Source of the DNA: Leyella stercorea
GTDB taxonomy: Bacteria; Bacteroidota; Bacteroidia; Bacteroidales; Bacteroidaceae
Assembly (NCBI RefSeq): GCF_021531655.1
Contig: NZ_JADYUF010000041.1
Location: 1-32,316 of the forward strand
DNA length: 32,316 nucleotides
Reading direction: 5' to 3'
Shown one piece after another: positions 13,220-20,577 of this stretch; positions within the stretch are counted from its first letter, which is position 1; the number at the start of each line of letters is the position of its first letter. The translations under genes were made by a program, and so were the position numbers. The notes below the pieces were generated by a model. The model did not search any database, was not told where the DNA came from, and saw only the letters and a list, made by a program, of their open reading frames with translations.

Positions 13220-14857
13220 ATGCAACGTTACTTAGCCATTATCATACTCTTTATTGCCACCGCCACCTCCTCAATGGCAGACACCAACGGCAAGCTTATA
13301 CAGCGTATTGACAGCATTATAGACAACATAACGCAGATATACGGCAAGAAGCAGGCACGCATCGACTTCTACAAGTCGATGGCACACAAAAGCCAAAAGC
13401 CCGAAACGCTGCTTTCGGCTTACGACAAGCTGTACGATGAGTACTTCGTTTTTCAATTTGACTCTGCCATGGTGTATGCCGACAAGGCTATAACGCTTGC
13501 CGACCGCATCGGTGACAAATTCCATCACGACAAATGCCGCATTGAGAAAGCGTCGCTGCTGGGCGTAGGCGGACTCTATGGCGAAGCCGTTGCGCTGCTC
13601 GACGAGATTGATTCGACACACCTCGACAATGAACTACGGTTCGACTATACCATAGCCTACTACTTCATCTACACCTATTGGGCTGACTACTGTCACGACT
13701 ATTACTATTCGCCACGCTATCACGAGCGTGCCAACAATTACCTTAAGCAGGCTGTAACGATGCTCCGCCCTACCGACTCTTACTACAATTTCTTCTGGGG
13801 TGAGTATTTTATATATGTGGAACGCAACGACAAGCGCGCCCTGGAGCACTACTTCAAGACTCTGAGCACAGCCCCCGTAGAGTCGCGATGGTATGCCATG
13901 GCGTCGTATGCCATTGCCAACAACTACAGCGCCAACAACAATAACAACAAGTATGAGGAGTACATGCTGCGTGCATGCATTAGCGACCTGCTCAACTGTA
14001 CGCGCGAAAACCTCGCCATGCAAGACCTTGCAATGTATCTGTTCAAGAAGGGCGACGACAACATTCTGCTCGCCGAGCGATACATCAATTTTGCTATGGA
14101 CGACGCAAAGAACTACAACAACCGACTGCGTATCATTGAAATATCGCAGAAACTGCCCGTCATCGTGTCGACCTATCGCGAAAAGCTGTCATCGCAAAAC
14201 AACATCATGCGCTTCGCATTGTTCGGAGTGTCTATCCTATTCGCGTTTGTTGTAGTGCTGCTATACTTCTACAGCCGGCAAAACCGACTGCTGGCACGCC
14301 ACCGACACGAGCTGTCCGAGAGCAACAACCTGCTGTCGTCGCTCAACGACAAACTTAATACTCTCAACTCACGATTGCTCGACACTAACAGCCGACGCGA
14401 ACGTCTGGCTAAACTCTACATCGACCTTTGCGCCAAATACATCGACCGTCTGAGCAAGTTTGAGACTCTTGTGAAGCGCAAAATTAAGGTAGGCCAGGTC
14501 AACGACTTGCTCAATACGGCATCGTCGTCGCGCCTTTCGGAAGAGGATGCGGCTACGTTCATGAACAGTTTCGACACGGCTTTCCTCGACCTATACCCCT
14601 CGTTTGTCGACGAATTCAACGCTCTGCTGCGGACCGACGAGCAGATTGTGCCTCCACACAAGGGACGGCTCACCACCGAACTGCGCATTTACGCTTTGAT
14701 AAGGTTGGGCGTCAAGGAGAGTTCGGAGATTGCGGCATTGCTCTTCTATACTCCTCGCACCATCTACAACTATCGCTCTGCGATAAAAAGCCGTGCCATT
14801 AACCGCGAAACTTTCGAGTGCGACGTCGAGCAGCTGTGCCGTGTAATACACTCCTGA
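13220..14857 (+). CDS. Membrane-anchored HTH regulator of the PUL (DUF6377-like)
   Basis: A 545-residue protein divergent from susC. A signal peptide (1-20) leads to a periplasmic all-helical, TPR-like sensor region (about 25-325) rich in Tyr and Asn, for example YAIANNYSANN. One transmembrane helix (331-351, FALFGVSILFAFVVVLLYF) is followed by a coiled coil (about 352-395) and a cytoplasmic domain. That domain ends in a LuxR-like helix-turn-helix (about 487-525: LRIYALIRLGVKESSEIAALL, then TPRTIYNYRSAI). This layout matches the Bacteroidota family I know as DUF6377. It would sense an oligosaccharide in the periplasm and activate susC. It is not a hybrid two-component system: no kinase or receiver domain is present. 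The DUF number is from memory; the topology is read from the sequence. Confidence 0.82.
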   Translation: MQRYLAIIILFIATATSSMADTNGKLIQRIDSIIDNITQIYGKKQARIDFYKSMAHKSQKPETLLSAYDKLYDEYFVFQFDSAMVYADKAITLADRIGDKFHHDKCRIEKASLLGVGGLYGEAVALLDEIDSTHLDNELRFDYTIAYYFIYTYWADYCHDYYYSPRYHERANNYLKQAVTMLRPTDSYYNFFWGEYFIYVERNDKRALEHYFKTLSTAPVESRWYAMASYAIANNYSANNNNNKYEEYMLRACISDLLNCTRENLAMQDLAMYLFKKGDDNILLAERYINFAMDDAKNYNNRLRIIEISQKLPVIVSTYREKLSSQNNIMRFALFGVSILFAFVVVLLYFYSRQNRLLARHRHELSESNNLLSSLNDKLNTLNSRLLDTNSRRERLAKLYIDLCAKYIDRLSKFETLVKRKIKVGQVNDLLNTASSSRLSEEDAATFMNSFDTAFLDLYPSFVDEFNALLRTDEQIVPPHKGRLTTELRIYALIRLGVKESSEIAALLFYTPRTIYNYRSAIKSRAINRETFECDVEQLCRVIHS

Positions 14858-14985
14858 CAGCAATGTTCGGCACATGCAAATATCGTACTGACGGTAAGAA
14901 ATTGTTACAAACGAAAATCTGATTCTAGAGATTTCACGTGCGGTTTTTGTCGCTCGCTACAGCCGTCACGTCACCTCAAAACATA

Positions 14986-15132
14986 AAAAGGGGCTTCTTT
15001 GCACTCCTGAAGTTATCGTTCAGGAGGGCAAAGAAGCCCTTTTGCATTGCAATTAAGCCTCTTTTGCATTATGACTGTACCCCTTTTGCATTACAAAACG
15101 ACCCCTTTTGTGCTGCAAAAGGGGTCGTTTTG
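14986..15132 (+). repeat. 22-bp-period array 1, with inverted units at both ends
   Basis: CTTTTG recurs at 15039, 15061, 15083 and 15105, exactly 22 bases apart. The first unit (14986-15007, AAAAGGGGCTTC then TTTGCACTCC) is followed by an inverted copy, giving a hairpin of about 25 bp (arms 14986-15011 and 15019-15043, one bulge and one mismatch). The last unit is also inverted: CAAAACGACCCCTTTTG (15094-15110), a 5-base loop, then its exact complement (15116-15132). The hairpins could also stop transcription coming from the regulator gene. Confidence 0.85.
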
Positions 15133-15351
15133 CCGTAAAATGTAGTCCTTTTGGCATTCCGCCGATTGCACATTCGCGGCACAAATCATTGTATTCATCT
15201 GTATATCAGCAACATCTGTGCTGCACGCGCAAAACTCAAGAATTTCGAGCCAAAGACTTCGTTGCTCGTTCAACTGGCAGTTTTGAGCAGTCAGAAATGC
15301 AAATATCGTACATGAAGCGGAGCTTCGGTTGTGGTGGAAAAGAAGCATAAG

Positions 15352-15403
15352 GAGGTTGATTCAAGACATAAACAAAGCGGGCTGAAAGCCCAACAAGCAC
15401 ATA
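15352..15403. repeat. Left fragment of an older hairpin element, interrupted
   Basis: It begins GAGGTTGATTCAAG, contains the small palindrome GGGCTGAAAGCCC and ends AGCACATA, where the intact copy at 15405 begins. It matches the left quarter of the 242-bp element. Its likely other part lies at 15647 to about 15810. Confidence 0.65.
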
Positions 15404-15404
15404 G

Positions 15405-15646
15405 GAGGGTGTATCAAAAGCCAATTATACGGGCTGAAAGCCCAATAAGCTCATAGCCCAGGGCACCGCCCTGGGTGTACGGATTGATAAAAGCAAAACG
15501 CCCTGTAGGGGCAAAAGCATTGATAATTAAGCTTTTGCCCTTGCAGGGCGCATTGGTATTTACGATACTTTTTACCCAGGGCGGTGCCCCGGGCTATGTG
15601 CTTCTGCCCCTTCGGGGCGTACTGATTTGACTTTTGACATATCCTC
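15405..15646. repeat. Complete 242-bp hairpin-rich repeat element (MITE-like)
   Basis: Terminal inverted repeats are GAGGGTGTATCAAAAG at the left and CTTTTGACATATCCTC at the right, with three transitions between them. Inside, moving inwards, are the palindrome GGGCTGAAAGCCC, an arm GCCCAGGGCACCGCCCTGGG, and a hairpin of GCCCTGTAGGGGCAAAAGC with GCTTTTGCCCTTGCAGGGC. Then come the complement of the second arm and the palindrome GCCCCTTCGGGGC. Nearly the whole element can fold as one long nested stem. No protein is encoded. Related copies lie at 25106-25348 and 32185-32250. Similar GC palindromes are common in Bacteroidota genomes; the link to a particular transposase is unknown here. Confidence 0.8.
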
Positions 15647-15810
15647 TAGACGGATTAATAATAACACAACGCCCTACAAGGGCAAAAGCATTAATTGTCA
15701 ATGCTTTTGCCCTTGCAGGGCGCATTGTTATTTAGCTAACTTTCCCCATGGCGCTGCCCTGGGCTATGTGCTTCTGCCCCTTCGGGGCGTGTTACTTGCA
15801 ACATTCGATT
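15647..15810. repeat. Right part of an older hairpin element
   Basis: It resumes at ACGGATTAATAA, matching the interior of the 242-bp element. It carries the central hairpin (GCCCTACAAGGGCAAAAGC with its partner), GGCGCTGCCCTGGGC and GCCCCTTCGGGGC. It is more diverged than the copy at 15405. The segment that should hold the left GCCCAGGGC hairpin is missing at the junction. The right boundary is approximate. Confidence 0.65.
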
Positions 15811-15848
15811 CAACAACGGTTGCCATAACCACCTACTTTTTTTACCGC

Positions 15849-16988
15849 TCAGATCTTCTTCACCAGTTTATATATAATATGTGCGGTGCATTCCGACGGA
15901 CTGTCCTCGCCTATCTTGCCCATCACCTCGCCATATCCGGCAAGCATCCGGCTGCGGTATTCGCCTTCGGGAAGCAGTCGGGAGAGCTCGCTGGCAATGT
16001 TTTCGGCTGAGAATGTGTCGGCAACAAGTTCGCTCACCACCTCACGGTCGGCTATCAGATTGACCAGCGAGATATACTTCACCTTCAGTATGTGGCGGCG
16101 CAGGAAAGCTATGAGGCGTGGCAGCGGAGTCTCGTAGCACACCACTTGCGGCACATTGAACAAGGCTGTCTCAAGCGTAGCCGTTCCGCTGGTCACCACG
16201 GCGGCACGTGCGTGCGAGAGAAGGGCGTACGTGTCGTCCGTGACAAGCTCTACGTCTCGTCCGTCTACAAACTTACGGTAGTAGTCCATGGGTATACCGG
16301 GGGCGCATGCCAGCACCATCTGATGGTCGACAAAGCGCGACGCGGCATCTATCATTGCCGGAAGATTGTCCTTTATCTCCTGACGGCGGCTGCCGGCAAG
16401 CAATGCTATGATGGGGCGCGACGACAAATTGTGACGACGACGGAACTCATCGCCACTCTCCGAGTACGACTCGCGGAACTGGCGCACCTCCTCTGCCGTT
16501 GGATTTCCTACGTAATGTATAGGATAATGATGCTTCTGCTCGAAGAAGGGCACCTCAAACGGCAGTATCGAGAACAACTGGTCGACATCGCGCTTGATGT
16601 TCTTGATGCGCCACTCCTTCCACGCCCATATCTTGGGCGAGATGTAATAGTAGACGGGTATCTGCGTATGCGAATGGATATAATGGGCTATGTCGAGATT
16701 GAATCCCGGATAGTCGACGAGTATAAGTGCGTCGGGCTGCCACTCCACAATGTCGCGCTTGCACTTTGCCATATTGCGGAAGATGGTGGGCAGATGCATA
16801 AGTACGGGCACAAAGCCCATATATGCCAGCTCACGATAGTGACGCACACGTATTCCTCCGACATCCGACATCTTGTCGCCACCGAAGAAACGGAACTCGG
16901 CGGCATCGTCTACACGGCGCAAGGCAGCCATAAGGTGCGAAGCGTGCAGGTCGCCCGAGGCTTCGCCAACAATCAGGTAGTATCTCAT
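15849..16988 (-). CDS. lpxB: Lipid-A-disaccharide synthase LpxB (GT19)
   Basis: A 379-residue protein of normal family length. It joins UDP-2,3-diacylglucosamine to lipid X at the inner membrane to make the tetraacyl disaccharide core of lipid A. Motifs visible: GEASGDLHA (8-16), DYPGFN, YYISPKIWAWKEWR, HYVGNP, the nucleotide-binding segment LLAGSRRQEI and SGTATLE. It lies 59 bp downstream of surE on the same strand, a pairing common in Bacteroidota, with an AT-rich ATTCAAAA repeat between them. Confidence 0.97.
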   Translation of the reverse strand: MRYYLIVGEASGDLHASHLMAALRRVDDAAEFRFFGGDKMSDVGGIRVRHYRELAYMGFVPVLMHLPTIFRNMAKCKRDIVEWQPDALILVDYPGFNLDIAHYIHSHTQIPVYYYISPKIWAWKEWRIKNIKRDVDQLFSILPFEVPFFEQKHHYPIHYVGNPTAEEVRQFRESYSESGDEFRRRHNLSSRPIIALLAGSRRQEIKDNLPAMIDAASRFVDHQMVLACAPGIPMDYYRKFVDGRDVELVTDDTYALLSHARAAVVTSGTATLETALFNVPQVVCYETPLPRLIAFLRRHILKVKYISLVNLIADREVVSELVADTFSAENIASELSRLLPEGEYRSRMLAGYGEVMGKIGEDSPSECTAHIIYKLVKKI

Positions 16989-17060
16989 ATATCAATTCAA
17001 AATTCGCAATTCAAAATCGGCGCAGCCGACAATTCAAAACTCAAAACTCAAAATTCAAAA
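16989..17060. repeat. ATTCAAAA-type intergenic repeat around a GGCGCAGCC dyad
   Basis: Runs of AATTCAAAA and AACTCAAAA flank CGGCGCAGCCG between surE and lpxB, and the last of them enters the 3' end of surE. A second copy of the same design (GGCGTAGCCGA with the same flanks) is at 31927-32003. This low-complexity type is frequent in Bacteroidota spacers; its function is unknown. Confidence 0.55.
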
Positions 17061-17809
17061 CTCTTCAACGTCTCGTAGTCGGTCACGTCGATACGCGTAG
17101 GCGTAACAGCCACATAGCCATGCGTCAACGCCCAGTTGTCGGTATCGGTGGCTTCCGGCTCGTCGTTGCGGTAGTTTCCCGTCATCCAGTAGTAGTCGTA
17201 ACCATGCGGATGGCGCATTTTCACGCACTCGTTATACCATGTTCCCATAGCCATACGGCACATCTTGATGCCCTTGAACTCGCTGGCTTTAGGGAAGTTG
17301 ACGTTCAGGCACACACCCTTGGGCAGTCCCTCGTCGAGCACCTTGCGCACTATCTGGCGCACATAGGGGCGCAGCGGCGTGAAGTCGGCATCGTCGCGAT
17401 GGTCGCACAGCGAAAATCCTACCGACGGGATGTACTTCATGCAGCCCTCAAGCGTCACGCCCATCGTGCCGCTATAGTGTACGTTGACCGACCCGTTGTC
17501 GCCGTGATTGATTCCGCCTATCACCATGTCGGGACGACGGTCGGCAAAGAATTCCTCCAAGGCTATCTTCACACAGTCTACCGGCGTGCCGTTGCACGAC
17601 CACATCTCGAAGCCCTCCTCCTTACGGCGCAGCTTCAGGCGCAAAGGCACTGTGGCTGAAAAAGCTGTGGCAAAACCCGAACGGGCCGACTCAGGAGCAC
17701 ATACTACAATGTCGGCCATATCGCGCAGCATATCGACGAGGCAGTTTATGCCTTTGGCATGATAGCCGTCGTCGTTTGAAACAAGTATTAATGGTCTTTT
17801 AATATTCAT
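17048..17809 (-). CDS. surE: 5'-nucleotidase SurE
   Basis: A 253-residue SurE-family metal-dependent nucleoside monophosphate phosphatase of the cytosol. The metal-binding NDDG motif is at residues 12-15 (ILVSNDDGYHA). RSGFATAFS, NGTPVDCVK, GGINHGDN and YSGTMGVTLEG follow in the order usual for the family. The open frame continues upstream to 18100, but that part is antisense to parA and past a -7 box. The Met at 17809 gives MNIKRPLILVSNDDG, the expected N-terminus. Its last codons lie in an ATTCAAAA-type repeat, so the C-terminal LKSFEF may be partly repeat-derived. Confidence 0.95.
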   Translation of the reverse strand: MNIKRPLILVSNDDGYHAKGINCLVDMLRDMADIVVCAPESARSGFATAFSATVPLRLKLRRKEEGFEMWSCNGTPVDCVKIALEEFFADRRPDMVIGGINHGDNGSVNVHYSGTMGVTLEGCMKYIPSVGFSLCDHRDDADFTPLRPYVRQIVRKVLDEGLPKGVCLNVNFPKASEFKGIKMCRMAMGTWYNECVKMRHPHGYDYYWMTGNYRNDEPEATDTDNWALTHGYVAVTPTRIDVTDYETLKSFEF

Positions 17810-17831
17810 AAAATTGGCTTTATTTCGCTTG

Positions 17832-17839
17832 CAAATGTA
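17832..17839 (-). promoter_or_regulatory. Predicted -7 box of surE
   Basis: The minus strand reads TACATTTG, an exact TAnnTTTG match, 22 bases before the surE ATG. The 12-bp palindrome AGGTTTAAACCT (17847-17858) lies between this box and the divergent parA box and could be an operator. No clear -33 TTTG is visible. Confidence 0.5.
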
Positions 17840-17880
17840 CGAAAAAAGGTTTAAACCTCCCTTATCTCGCATAAAATATG

Positions 17881-17888
17881 TAACTTTG
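17881..17888 (+). promoter_or_regulatory. Predicted -7 box of the parA operon
   Basis: TAACTTTG matches the TAnnTTTG element and ends 21 bases before the parA ATG. A matching -33 TTTG is not seen at the usual spacing. Confidence 0.5.
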
Positions 17889-17909
17889 CCAAATAATTTT
17901 TGACACGAA

Positions 17910-18692
17910 ATGGGAAAGATAATAGCACTCGCCAACCAAAAAGGTGGGGTTGGCAAAACAACAACGACAATTAATCTCGCGGCTTCTCTGGCCACATTCG
18001 AGAAAAACGTGCTCGTGGTCGATGCAGACCCGCAGGCCAACGCATCAAGCGGACTCGGCGTAGACATAAAGGAGATAGACTGTTCATTGTACGAGTGCAT
18101 AATCGATCATACCGACGTGCGCGACGCTATCTACACCACCGACATCAACGGACTTGACATCATACCAAGCCACATTGACCTTGTGGGAGCCGAGATTGAA
18201 ATGCTCAACCTCAAAAACCGCGAGCGCGTCATCAAGAATTTGCTCGACCAGATACGCGACGAGTACGACTATATACTCATCGACTGCAGCCCCTCGCTCG
18301 GACTCATTACCGTCAACGCACTCACTGCAGCCGACTCCGTCATCATACCCGTGCAGTGCGAGTACTTCGCTCTTGAAGGAATAACCAAACTGCTCAATAC
18401 TATCAAGATAATAAAGAGCAAACTCAATCCGTCACTCGAGATTGAAGGCTTCCTGCTGACAATGTACGACAGCCGTCTCAGACTGGCCAATCAGATATAC
18501 GACGAAGTGAAACGCCACTTCCAGGAACTTGTGTTCAAGACCGTAATACAGCGCAACGTGAAGCTCAGCGAGAGTCCAAGCCACGGACTGCCCGTCATAC
18601 TCTACGATGCCGACTCGGCAGGATCGAAAAACCATCTGGCTCTGGCCAAGGAAATCATCAACAAGAACACACCCGAGGAAAGTGAAAAGTGA
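17910..18692 (+). CDS. parA: Chromosome-partitioning ATPase ParA (Soj)
   Basis: A 260-residue ParA/Soj ATPase. The deviant Walker A KGGVGKTTT is at 11-19, Walker A' VVDADPQ at 36-42 and the Walker B-like ILIDCSPSLG in the middle. Length and motifs match chromosomal ParA without the N-terminal HTH of plasmid types. It binds DNA non-specifically as an ATP dimer and moves ParB-parS complexes. parB follows after 55 bp of AT-rich spacer. Confidence 0.96.
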   Translation: MGKIIALANQKGGVGKTTTTINLAASLATFEKNVLVVDADPQANASSGLGVDIKEIDCSLYECIIDHTDVRDAIYTTDINGLDIIPSHIDLVGAEIEMLNLKNRERVIKNLLDQIRDEYDYILIDCSPSLGLITVNALTAADSVIIPVQCEYFALEGITKLLNTIKIIKSKLNPSLEIEGFLLTMYDSRLRLANQIYDEVKRHFQELVFKTVIQRNVKLSESPSHGLPVILYDADSAGSKNHLALAKEIINKNTPEESEK

Positions 18693-18747
18693 GATTGTAA
18701 GTGAAACATTAGTCACTAAACACTAATCATTAAACATTAAAAAAAGG

Positions 18748-19674
18748 ATGGCAGTACATAAGAAATACAACAGAAACGCACTGGGACGCGGACTCGAAGA
18801 CATAGAAGGAGGCATGGGACTCGACGCTCTCATCGATACTACTCCAGCACGAACGCAGGGAACATCGACTATCAACGAGATTCCTCTCGACCAAATAGAA
18901 GCCAACCCCAACCAGCCACGACGCGAGTTTGACGAGCAAGCACTCGAAGAACTGGCGTGCAGCATACGCGAAATTGGCATCATTCAACCCATAACCCTAC
19001 GACAGATCGACGAAAACCGATTCCAGATAATAGCCGGCGAACGACGCTGGCGAGCCTCACAGATGGCCGGACTAACTGCCATTCCGGCTTATATACGCAC
19101 TATCAACGACGAAAACGTCATGGAAATGGCTCTCGTCGAGAATATACAACGCGAAGATCTCAACGCCATTGAGATTGCGCTGGCGTACGAACATCTGCTC
19201 GACGCCGACGGCATGACACAGGAAAAGGTGTCCGAACGCGTCGGAAAGAGCCGCACTGCCATAACCAACTATCTACGACTGCTGCGTCTGCCGGCTCAGG
19301 TGCAGATAGCATTGCAGAAGAAACAGATAGATATGGGACATGCACGCGCGTTGCTGGCTATCGACTCACCATCCATGCAGATTAAACTCTTCAACGAAGT
19401 GGTGAAGAACGGCTACTCAGTACGAAAGGTTGAGGAAATGGCACAGATGCTCAAGAACGGCGAAGACGTGGAAAGCGGCAAGAAGAAAATCATTGCCAAA
19501 ACCAAGCTTCCCGAAGAATTCACAGCACTCAAAAACCACCTCTCCGACTTCCTGCAGACCAAGGTGCAGATGACATGTTCGCCTAAAGGCAAGGGAAAGA
19601 TTACCATCCCATTCGCCAACGAGGAAGAACTGGAACGCATCATGTGCGCTTTCGACAAAATGAAACAAGAATAA
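18748..19674 (+). CDS. parB: Chromosome-partitioning protein ParB (Spo0J), CTPase and parS binder
   Basis: A 308-residue ParB. A basic N-terminus (KYNRNALGRGLE, of the ParA-stimulating type) leads to the CTP-binding domain with NPNQPRREFD (53-62), GIIQPI and GERRWRA (97-103). The central HTH domain (EKVSERVGKSRTAITNYLRLLRLP) and a C-terminal dimerisation region follow. I saw no good match to the parS palindrome (TGTTTCACGTGAAACA) in this window. The stop codon overlaps the start of the next gene (TAATG), implying translational coupling. Confidence 0.96.
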   Translation: MAVHKKYNRNALGRGLEDIEGGMGLDALIDTTPARTQGTSTINEIPLDQIEANPNQPRREFDEQALEELACSIREIGIIQPITLRQIDENRFQIIAGERRWRASQMAGLTAIPAYIRTINDENVMEMALVENIQREDLNAIEIALAYEHLLDADGMTQEKVSERVGKSRTAITNYLRLLRLPAQVQIALQKKQIDMGHARALLAIDSPSMQIKLFNEVVKNGYSVRKVEEMAQMLKNGEDVESGKKKIIAKTKLPEEFTALKNHLSDFLQTKVQMTCSPKGKGKITIPFANEEELERIMCAFDKMKQE

Positions 19675-20510
19675 TGAACAGTCAAGGCGACGGCAAGCCT
19701 ACTACATTAAATAAGAATAGGACAACAGTGAAGACTTTTTTGCTAAATATTCTGCAAACATTGGTTGTGGCTGTGGGAATGACTTTCATCGCCGACAACG
19801 CCGCAGCACAACGCAAAGTGGCTGACCCTCCGGCAAGAACAAATAATGCCAAGGCTGCAGCCGCCGACTCGCTGAACCCCATACTCACCCAGCAAGACAC
19901 ACTGCGGCTGCTGGATAGCGCCAACAAGCCGCTGCTCTCACGCAACGACTCGCTACAATTGCGCAAGGACTCTATCAAGATAGCAAAGAAACGAGACTGG
20001 GCTACGTGGCGACCCAACCCCAAACGCGCCATGTGGCTCGCACTCGTGCTGCCCGGAGCTGGTCAGATTTACAACCGCAAGTACTGGAAACTACCTATAG
20101 TATATGGTGGATTCGTGGGCTGTGCATACGCACTCAGATGGAACAACCAGATGTATCGCGACTATTCACAAGCCTATCTCGACCTCATGGACAACGACCC
20201 TAACACGCAAAGCTACAACCAGTTTCTGCACTTAGGAGCCAAAATAGACGACTCAAACAAGGCAAGATACCAGAAACTCTTCAAAAGCAGGAAGGATACC
20301 TACCGCCGTTGGCGCGACCTTAGCGTCTTCTGCCTCATCGGAGTGTACGCCCTCAGCGTCATCGACGCTTATGTTGACGCGTCATTGTCGGAGTTTGACA
20401 TTTCAAAAGACCTCTCTCTGAGAGTGGAACCGACAATAATTAACAACAACCGCGAGCGAAATCCGCTCAAATCAAACAGCCTTGGCATCAACTGTAGTCT
20501 GAACTTTTAG
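19674..20510 (+). CDS. DUF5683 membrane protein coupled to parB
   Basis: A 278-residue protein of unknown function. The start at 19674 overlaps the parB stop by one base (TAATG). An earlier in-frame Met at 19644 lies inside parB and is less likely. An N-terminal hydrophobic segment (about 10-36, ending ADNAAAQ) is a signal peptide or anchor, followed by a polar linker rich in DSL. The conserved DUF5683 core begins WATWRPNPKRAMWLALVLPG and continues through AGQIYNRKYWKLPIVYGGFV and CAYALRWNNQMYRDYSQAY. It has two predicted membrane helices, the second at WRDLSVFCLIGVYALSVIDAYVDA. The core recalls TM2-like proteins. Its place between parB and a lytic transglycosylase suggests an envelope or division role, but that is inference. 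Confidence 0.82.
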   Translation: MNSQGDGKPTTLNKNRTTVKTFLLNILQTLVVAVGMTFIADNAAAQRKVADPPARTNNAKAAAADSLNPILTQQDTLRLLDSANKPLLSRNDSLQLRKDSIKIAKKRDWATWRPNPKRAMWLALVLPGAGQIYNRKYWKLPIVYGGFVGCAYALRWNNQMYRDYSQAYLDLMDNDPNTQSYNQFLHLGAKIDDSNKARYQKLFKSRKDTYRRWRDLSVFCLIGVYALSVIDAYVDASLSEFDISKDLSLRVEPTIINNNRERNPLKSNSLGINCSLNF

Positions 20511-20577
20511 CTACACAACGAGCCAACCGACATACAAGAAACAACATAACTGATAAAATCGAATATATATATTATTG

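Larger units (their letters stand above)
14858..15848. other. Gene-free repeat island between the PUL regulator and lpxB
   Basis: No believable coding region is present; open frames here run through repeats. The region holds a 22-bp-period array with hairpins (14986-15132), unique sequence to 15351, and a nested pair of hairpin-rich elements (15352 to about 15810). The 15-mer ATGCAAATATCGTAC occurs exactly twice, at 14874-14888 and 15297-15311, framing the array. Confidence 0.8.

Noticed and set aside
14930..14943. Possible parS site around TTTCACGTG
   Set aside because: Only half of the palindrome matches; the other half (CGGTTTTT) does not, so it is not counted as parS.
15627..16010. 127-codon frame crossing from the repeats into lpxB
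   Set aside because: Runs through hairpin repeats and antisense to lpxB; no protein features.
17847..17858. AGGTTTAAACCT palindrome as a definite operator
   Set aside because: A 12-bp AT-centred palindrome can occur by chance; only mentioned with the surE promoter.
17810..18100. 97-residue N-terminal extension of SurE
   Set aside because: It is antisense to parA, crosses the surE -7 box, and the family N-terminus fits the Met at 17809.
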